DNA from: Sphingorhabdus lutea
Lineage (GTDB): Bacteria; Pseudomonadota; Alphaproteobacteria; Sphingomonadales; Sphingomonadaceae
Reading direction: 5' to 3'
DNA length: 64,000 bases
Assembly: GCF_001889025.1 (NCBI RefSeq)
Contig: NZ_CP018154.1
Coordinates: forward strand, 2,160,501 to 2,224,500
Of this stretch, positions 28,000 through 36,563 are shown piece after piece. Each line of letters starts with the position of its first letter. Position 1 is the stretch's first letter. The position numbers and the translations under genes are program-made. The notes beneath the pieces were generated by a model. It saw nothing but the letters and a program-made list of their open reading frames with translations, did not search any database and was not told where the DNA came from.

Positions 28000-28137
28000 T
28001 CAAATTATCTGACGACGGACACTACCGCCAAGCCCCGTGCGTTCATACTCATAAATGAGCTTTTCGCGTATCTCTGGCGTAAGTTCGATTCTCTTTGTTT
28101 TTTCCGGATTTTCCACGATCCATAATACCAAAAATCA
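28000..28137 (-). pseudogene. Fragment of an HTH-like module protein
   Basis: The reverse strand encodes ENPEKTKRIELTPEIREKLI, then [17 protein letters not shown] and a stop at 28000-28002. It matches the first half of repeat 1 of the triple-module protein (RIEITDDMRAKLI, then KERTGLGG). No ATG is present; TTG or GTG could start it. It is probably the 5' end of a second family member cut off by the deletion that also truncated the RND remnant. Confidence 0.6.
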
Positions 28138-28379
28138 TGGTTCTTCAAAGCCTTTATGGCGTGATGCACTTTGCTGTAGTTTGGCCATTACCCCCTTTTT
28201 CCTTCCGTTTGAGTAAGGACACGCGACTCTGGCAGGGGCAGGCTGTGTGTCAAATCTCTGCCCGCACCGGTGGCAAGCCACCCCGTGTTGAGATGTTCCG
28301 CTTGTCGCTGACACCAGCCTTTTGACCCCCGCCCAATCTGTCCGCGTTCTCAAACGAAAAAAGGAAAAGGAGGCAGGAC

Positions 28380-28877
28380 ATGACCACATTTTTTGCACAA
28401 CCATATAGCATCGATGCCACAGGGTTTTATTTCGAGACCAGCTATGAGTTTCAGGAAAGCTCGCGCGCTAATCGCGACCGCTATGGAAACCAGGTAGAAG
28501 AATATGAAATCCAGTTTATCGACGGTGAGCGCATTGATGCTCATTTGGCAGAGGCACACGGGCTTTATCAATCCAACATTTCGGAGTTCATTGACTTCGT
28601 TGACATTGCATCAGATGAGGAGAAAATTCGCTTCATCATCGCAGTTCGCGAATGCGGCTATGATGCTTCCTGCAATATCGGTGAAATTGATATCGATATT
28701 TACGAGATGGACACGCTGAAAGAACTGGCCGAGCAATTCGTCGATGAAGGACTCTTCGGCGAAATTCCCACAAATCTTCGTAACTATCTCGACTATGATG
28801 CTATCGCTTATGACCTTGGAATGGATTATTCCGAGACCAGCATTGCGGGAACCAATTACGTTTACCGCAGCGGTTGA
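28380..28877 (+). CDS. ardA: Antirestriction protein ArdA
   Basis: A 165-residue, very acidic protein with the ArdA pattern: EEYEIQFIDGERIDAHLAEA, then NISEFIDFVDIASDEEKIRFI, then the C-terminal D/E-rich domains. ArdA mimics B-form DNA and blocks type I restriction enzymes, protecting newly transferred DNA. AAGGAGG lies eight bases before the ATG. The 240-base leader (28138-28379) contains several hairpins, for example GGTGGC-AA-GCCACC at about 28268-28281, and may be regulatory. Confidence 0.85.
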   Translation: MTTFFAQPYSIDATGFYFETSYEFQESSRANRDRYGNQVEEYEIQFIDGERIDAHLAEAHGLYQSNISEFIDFVDIASDEEKIRFIIAVRECGYDASCNIGEIDIDIYEMDTLKELAEQFVDEGLFGEIPTNLRNYLDYDAIAYDLGMDYSETSIAGTNYVYRSG

Positions 28878-28903
28878 ACTCTGGACACATCGCGTAAGCA
28901 TTT

Positions 28904-28930
28904 AGGCGCAACCACAAAGCGGTTGCGCCT
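28904..28930 (+). terminator. Terminator-like hairpin after ardA
   Basis: AGGCGCAACC pairs perfectly with GGTTGCGCCT over a seven-base loop, 27 bases past the ardA stop. The following T run is short (TTT then ACCG), so it may be a weak terminator. Confidence 0.65.
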
Positions 28931-29063
28931 TTACCGTCTTGTCAGTTTCAATTATGATTAGTTTCAGCTTCAACGCTGGTAGCAGCCAGTTTCAAGCATC
29001 CAACTTAAATCCCCGCGGGCCGCGCAAACTCTACTATGGTGCGGCGTTTGGCTCATATTTGAA

Positions 29064-29091
29064 TTGACAGGAATGTACCTTATATGGTACA
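29064..29091 (+). promoter_or_regulatory. Promoter/operator of the toxin-antitoxin pair
   Basis: TTGACA at 29064-29069 is a good -35 element, and AT-rich -10 candidates lie between 29088 and 29097. The palindrome TGTACC-TTATAT-GGTACA (29074-29091) overlaps the promoter and is a likely operator for the antitoxin. The toxin ATG at 29100 is so close that the message may be almost leaderless. Confidence 0.6.
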
Positions 29092-29099
29092 TATAGTAT

Positions 29100-29453
29100 A
29101 TGAATGATTTGAAACGCATTCGTGCAAGCTTTTTTGAAAATGAAAACGGCAATATGCCCGTTAGAGAATGGTTGCTCGAATTATCAGATCAAGACCGCAA
29201 GACTATTGGTGTGGATATTGCCACAGCCGAATTTGGATGGCCGATAGGAATGCCGCTTTGTCGCTCTATCAAGGGACGAAAGGGCATTTGGGAAATACGA
29301 AGTGATTTATCCGATAAGCGGATTGGGCGTGTATTTTTTTGTGTTGAGGGTGATGTGATGGTGCTGCTTCACGGCATTATCAAAAAGAGCCAGAAGACAC
29401 CAACACGTGATCTGGATATCGCAGAAAAAAGAAAGAAAGGACTGACATCATGA
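29100..29453 (+). CDS. HigB/RelE-type toxin (Gp49-like family)
   Basis: A 117-residue basic protein with the phage Gp49/HigB-like fold: REWLLELSDQDRKTIGVDI, CRSIKGRKGIWEIRSDLSDKRIGRVFFCVEGDVMVLLHGIIKKSQKTP. The last part, LLHGIIKKSQKTP, is diagnostic of this toxin group, which cleaves mRNA at the ribosome. The toxin gene comes first, as in HigBA systems, and its stop overlaps the antitoxin ATG (ATGA). Confidence 0.88.
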   Translation: MNDLKRIRASFFENENGNMPVREWLLELSDQDRKTIGVDIATAEFGWPIGMPLCRSIKGRKGIWEIRSDLSDKRIGRVFFCVEGDVMVLLHGIIKKSQKTPTRDLDIAEKRKKGLTS

Positions 29454-29740
29454 GCGACATCGAAAAAGGGAAAATAGGTTCGTCTTTCGAAGAATTTCTG
29501 CACGAGCAAGACACCTACGCAGAAACCACCGAACTGGCGGTTAAGCGCGTCATTGCCTATCAGCTTGAGCAAAGCATGAAGGAGAAATCCATCACCAAGG
29601 TTGCGATGGCAAAAACCCTCAAAACCAGCCGGTCACAGCTTGACAGGCTGCTTGACCCGAAGAATGACGGAACAACCATCGGAACGCTTGCCCGCGCAGC
29701 CGAAGCCATTGGCATGACCTTGAGTGTGGAATTGCGCTAA
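29450..29740 (+). CDS. HigA-type antitoxin (helix-turn-helix)
   Basis: A 96-residue protein with a central XRE helix-turn-helix (ITKVAMAKTLKTSRSQLDRLLDPKNDGTT) and a C-terminal beta strand, as in antitoxins that bind HigB-like toxins and repress their own operon. It is translationally coupled to the toxin. The likely target is the palindrome at 29074-29091. It probably stabilises the element in the cell. Confidence 0.87.
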   Translation: MSDIEKGKIGSSFEEFLHEQDTYAETTELAVKRVIAYQLEQSMKEKSITKVAMAKTLKTSRSQLDRLLDPKNDGTTIGTLARAAEAIGMTLSVELR

Positions 29741-29808
29741 GCCTTTTGAATGGTTGCTTGTACCGAATGCGAATATGCATTCCTACATTCCTATAAACCC
29801 ATAAATGT

Positions 29809-29831
29809 GCGGCTGCCTGGCCGCTTTTTTT
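29809..29831 (+). terminator. Rho-independent terminator after the TA pair
   Basis: GCGGC and GCCGC form a stem around TGCCTG, followed by seven T. It lies 69 bases past the antitoxin stop. The rest of the 353-base gap 29741-30093 contains no supported gene. Confidence 0.8.
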
Positions 29832-30093
29832 GCATCTGCTCTTTGCTAAACCCTTGTGGGATTGGTTGGATGAGCTGTTTCTAGGCCCAGACAATCTCCA
29901 TTGAAACCAGCTTCATGTGCCACCTCTCGATGACCAAGCCAGAACGCGCTTTCAGATTTACAACAGCACTGCCCGCATAAACGTGTTGGCTGTTTCCCGC
30001 CTGCAATATTCTTGGCGGTGCAAATCTGTTGAACGGTTCCGGCCTCTTTTGGACATCGGCGGCAATCAAGCCGTCTTAACAAAGGAGAAAATC

Positions 30094-30315
30094 ATGTCGA
30101 ACGACAAAATCAAGAAACCAACCCATAATGTCCCAACTCATCATGTTTATGTGACCAAAGCAGGCGCAGATGACAAAACCTTCTGGTCACGCATCGGCGG
30201 TGCCTGGGAACATAAAGACGGCAAAGGATTATTCATTCGCCTCGATACGCTTCCCATCGACGGTCAAATCGTGATCCGCAAAGCAAAGCCTGCTGAAATG
30301 GCAGGTGCGGCATGA
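30094..30315 (+). CDS. Small hypothetical protein (73 residues)
   Basis: Starts MSNDKIKKPTHNVPTHHVYV and contains KTFWSRIGGAWEHKDGKGLFIRLD, a pattern I have seen in small accessory proteins of mobile elements but cannot name. The ribosome-binding site AAAGGAG precedes the ATG by seven bases, which decides the start although the frame is open further upstream. Its stop overlaps the next start (ATGA). Confidence 0.65.
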   Translation: MSNDKIKKPTHNVPTHHVYVTKAGADDKTFWSRIGGAWEHKDGKGLFIRLDTLPIDGQIVIRKAKPAEMAGAA

Positions 30316-30722
30316 GCGATCAGATTACATACCACAGCTACGGTGCAAGCCATCCTTGGTATTATGTTCTTGGCGGGCCCGTTCTCTCGCCAAGAACAAT
30401 TCTCGAAATGACCAGAGGCAGTCAATATCGCGGTTACAAGCGGGAATACATCCAAAAAGCCGACAACCGCGCCGAACCCATGCGTTCGGAGGAATTGCGG
30501 CAGCTACGCTCCGCAAGTCTCTTGGAGTTGAAGCGGGATATCTCAATCTATCGCAGATGTGTCCGCGAACTTTTGGCATTCCGAGAAACAGAATGCGAAG
30601 AACTCGACTGCAACGACGTTCATGTCAGTATGGGTTTGAAAGTTTCCCATCTGACAAATGATTTTGCACATTTGATATGGCTCGATGAGCTTTTGTCTGT
30701 ACAAGCCGATCTGTTTGGTTAG
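30312..30722 (+). CDS. Hypothetical protein
   Basis: A 136-residue soluble protein (MSDQITYHSYGASHPWYYVL), basic in the middle and predicted helical from about residue 55 (RSEELRQLRSASLLELKRDI). It is translationally coupled to the 73-residue gene before it, and its last four bases overlap the convergent gene at 30719. No family is recognised. Confidence 0.55.
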   Translation: MSDQITYHSYGASHPWYYVLGGPVLSPRTILEMTRGSQYRGYKREYIQKADNRAEPMRSEELRQLRSASLLELKRDISIYRRCVRELLAFRETECEELDCNDVHVSMGLKVSHLTNDFAHLIWLDELLSVQADLFG

Positions 30723-31051
30723 GAGCAATCCGACATGACCATAAGAGCAGAAAACTCAATCATCGGGCTGTAATTGTCATTGGTCGGTTCACGTCTTTCC
30801 GTCTGCCAAGTGAAATCGGCATACATGATGCACCGTGACAGCCATTTGCTTGCATTGGGATGATCGGAGACGGGACGCCAAATCGTGTCGAGAAAGTCAG
30901 TGGGATCAAGAAAGCCCGCAGCAACCATTCTATCCAGCTTATCCCAGAGGCTTTGAGGTAATTTTACCGAGCGTATGAGGTTGTCTTTATCAACCAGCAT
31001 TCTGGTTGCGAGTATTTGACTATCCAAGTTATCGAGAGTGATCGTTACCAT
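30719..31051 (-). CDS. Hypothetical protein, last gene of the coupling-protein operon
   Basis: A 110-residue soluble protein (MVTITLDNLDSQILATRMLV). A segment SVKLPQSLWDKLDRMVAAGFLD resembles a ribbon-helix-helix or short helical DNA-binding motif, but this is weak. Its start lies within the end of the preceding gene (23-base overlap) and is preceded by AAAGGT. It closes the leftward operon that begins at 37018. Confidence 0.5.
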   Translation of the reverse strand: MVTITLDNLDSQILATRMLVDKDNLIRSVKLPQSLWDKLDRMVAAGFLDPTDFLDTIWRPVSDHPNASKWLSRCIMYADFTWQTERREPTNDNYSPMIEFSALMVMSDCS

Positions 31052-31376
31052 TATTACCTTTGGCTGCGGGGTTGAATGTTTCCTTTAATCCACTTGGTCC
31101 TTTCGGAGAATTTCCGGAACTCGAACCGCGCGGCGTTCCAACTGTAACATTGCCATCGTCTCCATTCCCAGAACTTTTGCTTAAAGCACTGTTTGATCTA
31201 TAGAAACTTAGTGCCCTTGATGCTCGGCCAATCTCGCCTTTCATCTCGAATGTGAGCTTGGGTTCAGGTTTCTGTGGTTTTAGTCTGCCGCTACTATTAC
31301 TGTCCGTTCCTTTCCCATCATGCGACTTAACTGCATGATTGAAGGACGGGCTAACCGGAGGTGTCTTCTTGTCCAT
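31029..31376 (-). CDS. Hypothetical low-complexity protein
   Basis: A protein of about 115 residues, rich in Ser, Gly, Lys, Pro and Asn (SSGRLKPQKPEPKLTFEMKG in the middle, then G-N-S-P-K-G-P-S-G-L-K), probably mostly disordered. The ATG at 31376 follows a G-rich motif held in a small GGGGA/TCCCC hairpin. It lies 45 bases after the coupling-protein C-terminal gene. Position suggests an accessory of the transfer apparatus; there is no recognised domain. Confidence 0.5.
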   Translation of the reverse strand: MDKKTPPVSPSFNHAVKSHDGKGTDSNSSGRLKPQKPEPKLTFEMKGEIGRASRALSFYRSNSALSKSSGNGDDGNVTVGTPRGSSSGNSPKGPSGLKETFNPAAKGNNGNDHSR

Positions 31377-31421
31377 CGGGGATTCTCCCCTCTTGATTTG
31401 CGCCAATCGGCGACTTGCCTT

Positions 31422-32576
31422 TTATTTCTTAGAAGGCATAAAACGAGAAAATGTGGGCGATTGATAATATTTGGTACGGTCGAGTACCATCGGGCGTTCC
31501 CCATCCATGAGCACCAGCATTTTTTCATTCTTGCGAGAAAAGAAATGTGTGATTTCATCGGGATTCATAAGATTGCCGATAGTGAGCTGAGTGTTTGTGG
31601 TTGTGCCGTGAGTTTCATTTTGCGTTTCTCCGCTGCCAATTTCGGTTTCCTGCCACCGACCAAGCTCGGCTCTAACTCGTGATCCTCCAAAATCTGCACC
31701 TGCGGGTGCGCCCTTGTTCTTTGCAGCACCAATGGCGACACTGGCAGATTCGGTCACAATCTGACGCTCAATCTCGACTTTGCCGAGTGCTTTGGACAGA
31801 TATTCAGCCGTAGTGTTATCAGCGATACCAAATGCTGTAAGCGTTCCGGCATTGCCTATGAGTGTTTCCCATCCATCTTTATAATGACGTTTCAACTGCC
31901 CCAAGCTCTGAAGTATCATCCAAAGCTTCAGCCCATATCCCGCCATCAAACCAGCGGCTTCCTCTATCCTTCCTAGATGACCAAGCGTTGCCATTTCATC
32001 TAGAACAAACAGTGTTTTGGGATCATCGTGCTTTGCTATTCCCATGCTTTCAAACTGGTTGAGCGTGAACCCCAGAATTGTCCGAAGCCAGCGCGAATGA
32101 CTGCCAAGAAAGCGCGTTGGTAAACACAGATACACGCTACTCGGCTTTTCGCGCAAAGTGCGGATATCAAACGTGGAATGAGAGAGCGAATCTCCAATAC
32201 TGTCACCTTCCAGAAATTCCGTTTGATGACGGGCAGTTGATAAAATGCTTCCGCGTTCCTTAGATGGGATTTCGGTAAATGCGCGGGCGCGAGAGGCAAC
32301 AACACCTCCCAAAGCATCATTTTCCATCATTTCCATGAAAAGAGCATCAAAAGGATAGGGAGGTTGCTTGCTCTGGGCTGCTTCCAGAGCTTTTTCTGCC
32401 GTTTCAATTTCAGCCCCGTCAGCACTCCCACTATCCAATAATTCGGCTAAAGATTCCTGACATGCCTCGATTTCCAGTTGGATGAGTTCGCTTTGTCTTT
32501 CGACATAATACTCGCTTCCGTCCATCAATAGTTTGCGAACGGTAAGCAGGTTGCGAGCTAGCTTTCTATTCTTCAT
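31422..32576 (-). CDS. Type IV coupling protein, C-terminal half (VirD4/TraG family)
   Basis: A 384-residue protein that continues the VirD4/TraG ATPase fold: Walker B in TLFVLDEMATLGHLGRIEEA, the arginine/glutamine motif in GLKLWMILQSLGQLKRHY, and the late LTAFGIADNTTAEYLSKALG segment, all conserved in coupling proteins that deliver relaxase-DNA to a secretion channel. It lacks the Walker A motif, which is in the preceding gene. The start at 32576 has AGGAG six bases upstream and lies 11 bases inside that gene. Confidence 0.85.
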   Translation of the reverse strand: MKNRKLARNLLTVRKLLMDGSEYYVERQSELIQLEIEACQESLAELLDSGSADGAEIETAEKALEAAQSKQPPYPFDALFMEMMENDALGGVVASRARAFTEIPSKERGSILSTARHQTEFLEGDSIGDSLSHSTFDIRTLREKPSSVYLCLPTRFLGSHSRWLRTILGFTLNQFESMGIAKHDDPKTLFVLDEMATLGHLGRIEEAAGLMAGYGLKLWMILQSLGQLKRHYKDGWETLIGNAGTLTAFGIADNTTAEYLSKALGKVEIERQIVTESASVAIGAAKNKGAPAGADFGGSRVRAELGRWQETEIGSGETQNETHGTTTNTQLTIGNLMNPDEITHFFSRKNEKMLVLMDGERPMVLDRTKYYQSPTFSRFMPSKK

Positions 32577-33213
32577 TTTCATCTCCTGTAGCAGGGCGAT
32601 AATTATCGCTGGTCATAATATGCATGATGATTGTCGCGATGAGATTGCGTGCGCTGTCGTTCCAGTAGGGATCGGATGATTGTTCCGACGTTTTGACAAT
32701 GGAGGTTGCAAGCGCACTGGCTTCATAAATTAGGAGATCGTTTTCGGGCATCCAGTCCAGCGGATTGAACGATGCGCGATATTCCTCTGGTACATCGGCA
32801 ACCTTGAAGGGGTCGAGCACGAACACATCCTGACCCAGCCCATCTACGGTTTCATCGCCGCGACCTCTGCGAATAGCCGTAAGCGTTGCGTTTTCGCCTT
32901 TGGGATCAAGGACGAATATCGAACCCGCATAGCAAAGAAGATTGGGGATGATGAGTGACACGCCCTTGCCCGAGCGTGTTTTGGCGATGGTGATGACATG
33001 ACTATCATCATCAAAGCCGACGAACTGAACGTCATCGGCAAGTCCCAGCCCGATTTCGCCCGAGGATATTTCACCAAGGAATAGACCCGTTGAAGTATCG
33101 TAGGGATGACATTCGATTTCTTGCGCCGTCGCCCACCGAGCGGTTGCAAGAGACACTTCGGACGGCACGGCATTGAGACCGCGTTCGAAGCTGGCAATTG
33201 TATCTTTATCCAT
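32566..33213 (-). CDS. Type IV coupling protein, N-terminal half (VirD4/TraG family)
   Basis: A 215-residue protein with the Walker A motif of VirD4/TraG (VITIAKTRSGKGVSLIIPNLL) followed by FVLDPKGENATLTAIRR and FNPLDWMPEN, both family hallmarks. It ends after WNDSARNLIATIIMHIMTSD, exactly where full-length homologues continue into the LLTVRKLL seen at the start of the next gene. There is no N-terminal membrane anchor; the preceding membrane protein may supply it. It overlaps the upstream gene by eight bases. Confidence 0.85.
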   Translation of the reverse strand: MDKDTIASFERGLNAVPSEVSLATARWATAQEIECHPYDTSTGLFLGEISSGEIGLGLADDVQFVGFDDDSHVITIAKTRSGKGVSLIIPNLLCYAGSIFVLDPKGENATLTAIRRGRGDETVDGLGQDVFVLDPFKVADVPEEYRASFNPLDWMPENDLLIYEASALATSIVKTSEQSSDPYWNDSARNLIATIIMHIMTSDNYRPATGDENEE

Positions 33214-33928
33214 GATTTTCTCCCAATTCCGCTTTCAGGCAGTCGGTTACAGGCCGAATGCCTTCCTTGCGTACTTGTCCCTCCAGAAAAACTTCATCCT
33301 GATATTGATCGCCCCAATTCGTGATGCTTTCGCTTCCAAAGATATTGCCGATCAGGCTGGAGCCCCCACCAACAACGCTTGCGATGGTGCGGTCGAGTTC
33401 GGTCACGCCATCGGCATTCTGGATCATTGATGCATAAACCTGTTGGCAGGTGTTGCTGACGGACTCGTTTTTCTTCAAATCTGCGTCGCGACCGACCAGT
33501 ACAGGCGTTAAAGCCTGTTGATGCTCAAGCTCGATTTGCTTGGACTTTTCTTCATAATCTAGCTCAGCCTGTTTCGCACCGATCACGGCAGCATAAGCTT
33601 CGCGTTGCTTATTGCGCGCTTCCTGTTCCGAAATGGCGGTTTTGAATTGCACATAAGGTGCTGCGAGCTTTTTTGTGAGAGATGTCTGCTCCGTGCCATC
33701 TTCTGAGTTCATCGCCAAAATCAGCACGAACGCGATATAAACCAGAAACAGAATAGCGAGTTTGGAGTATATGAGGCCGATGATAAATTGAGCGATCTTT
33801 ACTGGCTTTGATGCGGGCGCGGTAGTTACAGGCTGGGCGTTGCGCTTGCTGGGAAGCACCAATCCTGATGAAGATTTTTTGGCTGCATTCTCGACCGCGT
33901 TTTCATCTGCAAATGGGCGAAGAATCAT
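33206..33928 (-). CDS. Membrane-anchored coiled-coil protein of the transfer operon
   Basis: About 240 residues: a cytosolic Pro/Ala/Lys-rich start, one transmembrane segment (LAILFLVYIAFVLILAM, about residues 58-75), then a Glu/Gln/Ala-rich coiled coil (EQEARNKQREAYAAVIGAKQ onward) and a C-terminal region with two cysteines. Unrecognised. The topology suggests a periplasmic scaffold. The ATG at 33928 overlaps the VWA gene stop (ATGA) and has GGAAAGGAA upstream. Confidence 0.6.
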   Translation of the reverse strand: MILRPFADENAVENAAKKSSSGLVLPSKRNAQPVTTAPASKPVKIAQFIIGLIYSKLAILFLVYIAFVLILAMNSEDGTEQTSLTKKLAAPYVQFKTAISEQEARNKQREAYAAVIGAKQAELDYEEKSKQIELEHQQALTPVLVGRDADLKKNESVSNTCQQVYASMIQNADGVTELDRTIASVVGGGSSLIGNIFGSESITNWGDQYQDEVFLEGQVRKEGIRPVTDCLKAELGENHG

Positions 33929-34764
33929 AATCCATTCCTTTCCTGAAATTTGTCGCCGCATTGGTTGGCGACATTGTTGAGGCTAAGCCCGTGCCGAACC
34001 CAGACCGACATGCTCTGCCAAGTCGGGGTCGATTCAATGCGTGAAAACGGGCAAAACCCCCAACTGGATGTTTTCTCCATCCAGTATTGTTGACGATCTT
34101 GAAAACGCGCCGGTTGCATCGCATCTTCGGAAGCAGGGCGCATGACCAGCAAAAGCGGGACGTTATCGACACCGGCCTTTTGCCAATCGGGTTTTGAGGC
34201 GCGGGACGCTTCAATCAGATCCGACACCACAATTATAAGTTTCTGCGCGTCCGCGTTGCCCGTCATTTGGGATTGAGCCAGATAAAGTGCGCCCTCAATA
34301 TCAGTGCCGTTGGCTCGATGATCGATTTGGGAGATGAGCATATCCGGGCAATCCTTTGATAAGTACCGCTTGAGGAAAGCAGGTTTCGTAATGACACGTG
34401 GGGGAATAAGATTGCCGTCTTTACCTATGCGCCGCTCTTCCGTGTCCGCCCGCAAGCTGGATGTGTAGGTCACGATACATCTGGTATGTTCGCCAAAACT
34501 GGCACGAGTTATGACATAGTAGCGAATTTCCACTGGCTGGATTGTCGATGCGACGGCATCATTCAATCCCAGCCCAACAGTCTCCAGCATCTCTTCTAAA
34601 GGCACATCCTCATCGAACGTGCCGAGCCATGACCCAGAAGTATCAACGATGACGGAAATGACGGTACGCGGAGCCTTGTCATCCAGATTGCCAAGCACCG
34701 AATTATCGGAGCAACCCGCAAGGATTAGGATGATTGCAGCACATAATAGGCGAAAGCGTTTCAT
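33925..34764 (-). CDS. Lipoprotein with von Willebrand A domain
   Basis: About 279 residues. The lipoprotein signal is MKRFRLLCAAIILILAGCSD with lipobox LAGC. A VWA-like domain follows, with the metal-ion-dependent adhesion motif in SVIVDTSGSW and a later NGTDIEGAL and LIIVVSDLIEA. It should sit in the periplasm anchored to a membrane and make metal-dependent protein contacts. Linkage to a coupling-protein operon suggests a role in the transfer envelope complex; I know of no characterised equivalent. The start is fixed by ATGA overlap with the preceding gene. Confidence 0.75.
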   Translation of the reverse strand: MKRFRLLCAAIILILAGCSDNSVLGNLDDKAPRTVISVIVDTSGSWLGTFDEDVPLEEMLETVGLGLNDAVASTIQPVEIRYYVITRASFGEHTRCIVTYTSSLRADTEERRIGKDGNLIPPRVITKPAFLKRYLSKDCPDMLISQIDHRANGTDIEGALYLAQSQMTGNADAQKLIIVVSDLIEASRASKPDWQKAGVDNVPLLLVMRPASEDAMQPARFQDRQQYWMEKTSSWGFCPFSRIESTPTWQSMSVWVRHGLSLNNVANQCGDKFQERNGL

Positions 34765-36563
34765 GAGCGCAGCCCCCTGATATCTTGAATGAGGTTCACC
34801 CAGAATTTCCACGGCAGTGCGAGCAAGAAGAATATTGCTTCAAACAGTATGACACCAAGCGCAAAGAGCCAGCGGATGAGATACCGAAGCCCCGTGAATA
34901 CCGCCTTGGCTGAGAATAACAGGAAGGTGCCGATGGAGGCGGCAACGAAGTTCACGCACTCGATGACATATTGAGCGTGGGAGCCGCACAACATGAATAC
35001 CCATACCTGGATAAACAGTGCCGCCGTCAAAGCGACACTGCCTGTAAAGCCGCTCAAAAATCCGTCAGGCCGATTAAGGGCAATGACGAAAATTGCCAAA
35101 GTCATCAGAAAAAGCGTCGGCTTTCCCAGCTTTGACAAATCATAGCTTTGCGGCGACTTTCCATTGATAGACGCAATAGGATTTACAATAGGTCTGAAAA
35201 TAGTCGCGCCCAACGCGAACGGAGAAACCGCCATTGCGAGTGCCAGTGAACGCAGCAGCGTTTGATTGTCGGTCTCAAGTCCCGAAAGGAGCATTTTGCA
35301 GAGCAGGTAGGCTGCAAAGAGCATAACCCCCGCGATGATCGGAATAACAGGGGCCGCTCTCATTCGTCCATCATTGACGGAAGCGTGGCTCTCCAGAACA
35401 TCGTTCCAGTCGCGGCTCGCGATTTTATTTACTCCGCGCAGGAAATCGGCGCGATTGGACTCGAGCCTTTTGGCAATATCAACGCTCTGTTGTAGCGTTG
35501 TGTTAAGTTTGGAATGGGCGTCATCAAGTGATAGGCTGACACTCGTTGCCGCATCTTTGATATGATCTAGGTTGGAGGCGAGATGTGCGGTGAAGCGTTC
35601 GCCATCGCGCCAACGACGCGCCATAGCCTTGCGAGAGCTTACATCTTTTGCGGCATCGGTTTTCTGGAAATAATTATGCGTGATAAGCGCGATCAATATC
35701 CCCAAAATAAAACCGAACGTGCCGGTGCTGATAATTCCCATCAAAGTCGGAACGGCTTGTGCGTAAGGATCATCGCTCACTCGCTCGAAAACGACAATGC
35801 CGGCGTTCTCGAAAAGGGATGTCACGAGACCGCTTCGGATTGCGAAGAATGCCTCTGCGAGGCATCCCGCTAGAACGATCAATATGGCCAAAAATTTCGT
35901 GAACAGATTTTTGGCGGAATATAGGAATGCACCGCCGCCCACTTCAAAACCTGCCACGGCTATTGCAGCCAGCCCATAGTGATACAGTGTGGAGTTTAGA
36001 AAATTTCCGTCTGTGAGCGCGGCAACCGCAAATGCGAAATTAAACGGTATGGCGAAAACGAAAAAGACGCGGGCGATAAATGCCGCCCGTTTGGTCTTCT
36101 TTTCTTCGGCAAAGGTTTCCGGCGCGGTCAATGACACGCCGAATTTACTCAAATCGGCAATAGCCTTTTCAACGCCCACTTTGGCTTTCTCGATTTTGCG
36201 AATATCGGGGTTAGTTCGGATTTTGGAATTGAGCACCCGCACAGCGGCAGCCCATATGCGCGCTGAATCTAAAACCCATTTCTTCATAGATAAAAGTTCG
36301 GAGCGAATATTATAGCTGGCTGGGTAGCATCCCAGCATCGCTACCCAGCTTACTTTGATACGATCAAGAGCAGCATTCCAGATGCTCTCGATCTCGTTTT
36401 GAAAACTCTCGACGCTCCAACTGGACAACTGTTTATTCAGCCTTGCGCTTAAAGTGCCTTTTGCGAGCCGCTGATACCGCGAATGTGCTGGCCCGAAAAA
36501 GCATCCTATCAATGTTAGCAACGCAAGTCCCGCCAGTGCCTGAATTAGAATATTGGTAATCAT
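34761..36563 (-). CDS. Large multi-spanning membrane protein of the transfer operon
   Basis: About 600 residues with roughly ten hydrophobic segments. One is at the N-terminus (ILIQALAGLALLTLIGCFFG), a cluster lies at about 155-300, a soluble coiled-coil region at about 305-385 (HLASNLDHIKDAATSVSLSL), and a second cluster runs from about 390 to the end. The layout recalls large inner-membrane transfer proteins such as TraG/VirB6-like proteins, but I see no family signature. The start at 36563 overlaps the preceding stop (ATGA), and its stop overlaps the VWA gene start. Confidence 0.65.
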   Translation of the reverse strand: MITNILIQALAGLALLTLIGCFFGPAHSRYQRLAKGTLSARLNKQLSSWSVESFQNEIESIWNAALDRIKVSWVAMLGCYPASYNIRSELLSMKKWVLDSARIWAAAVRVLNSKIRTNPDIRKIEKAKVGVEKAIADLSKFGVSLTAPETFAEEKKTKRAAFIARVFFVFAIPFNFAFAVAALTDGNFLNSTLYHYGLAAIAVAGFEVGGGAFLYSAKNLFTKFLAILIVLAGCLAEAFFAIRSGLVTSLFENAGIVVFERVSDDPYAQAVPTLMGIISTGTFGFILGILIALITHNYFQKTDAAKDVSSRKAMARRWRDGERFTAHLASNLDHIKDAATSVSLSLDDAHSKLNTTLQQSVDIAKRLESNRADFLRGVNKIASRDWNDVLESHASVNDGRMRAAPVIPIIAGVMLFAAYLLCKMLLSGLETDNQTLLRSLALAMAVSPFALGATIFRPIVNPIASINGKSPQSYDLSKLGKPTLFLMTLAIFVIALNRPDGFLSGFTGSVALTAALFIQVWVFMLCGSHAQYVIECVNFVAASIGTFLLFSAKAVFTGLRYLIRWLFALGVILFEAIFFLLALPWKFWVNLIQDIRGLRS

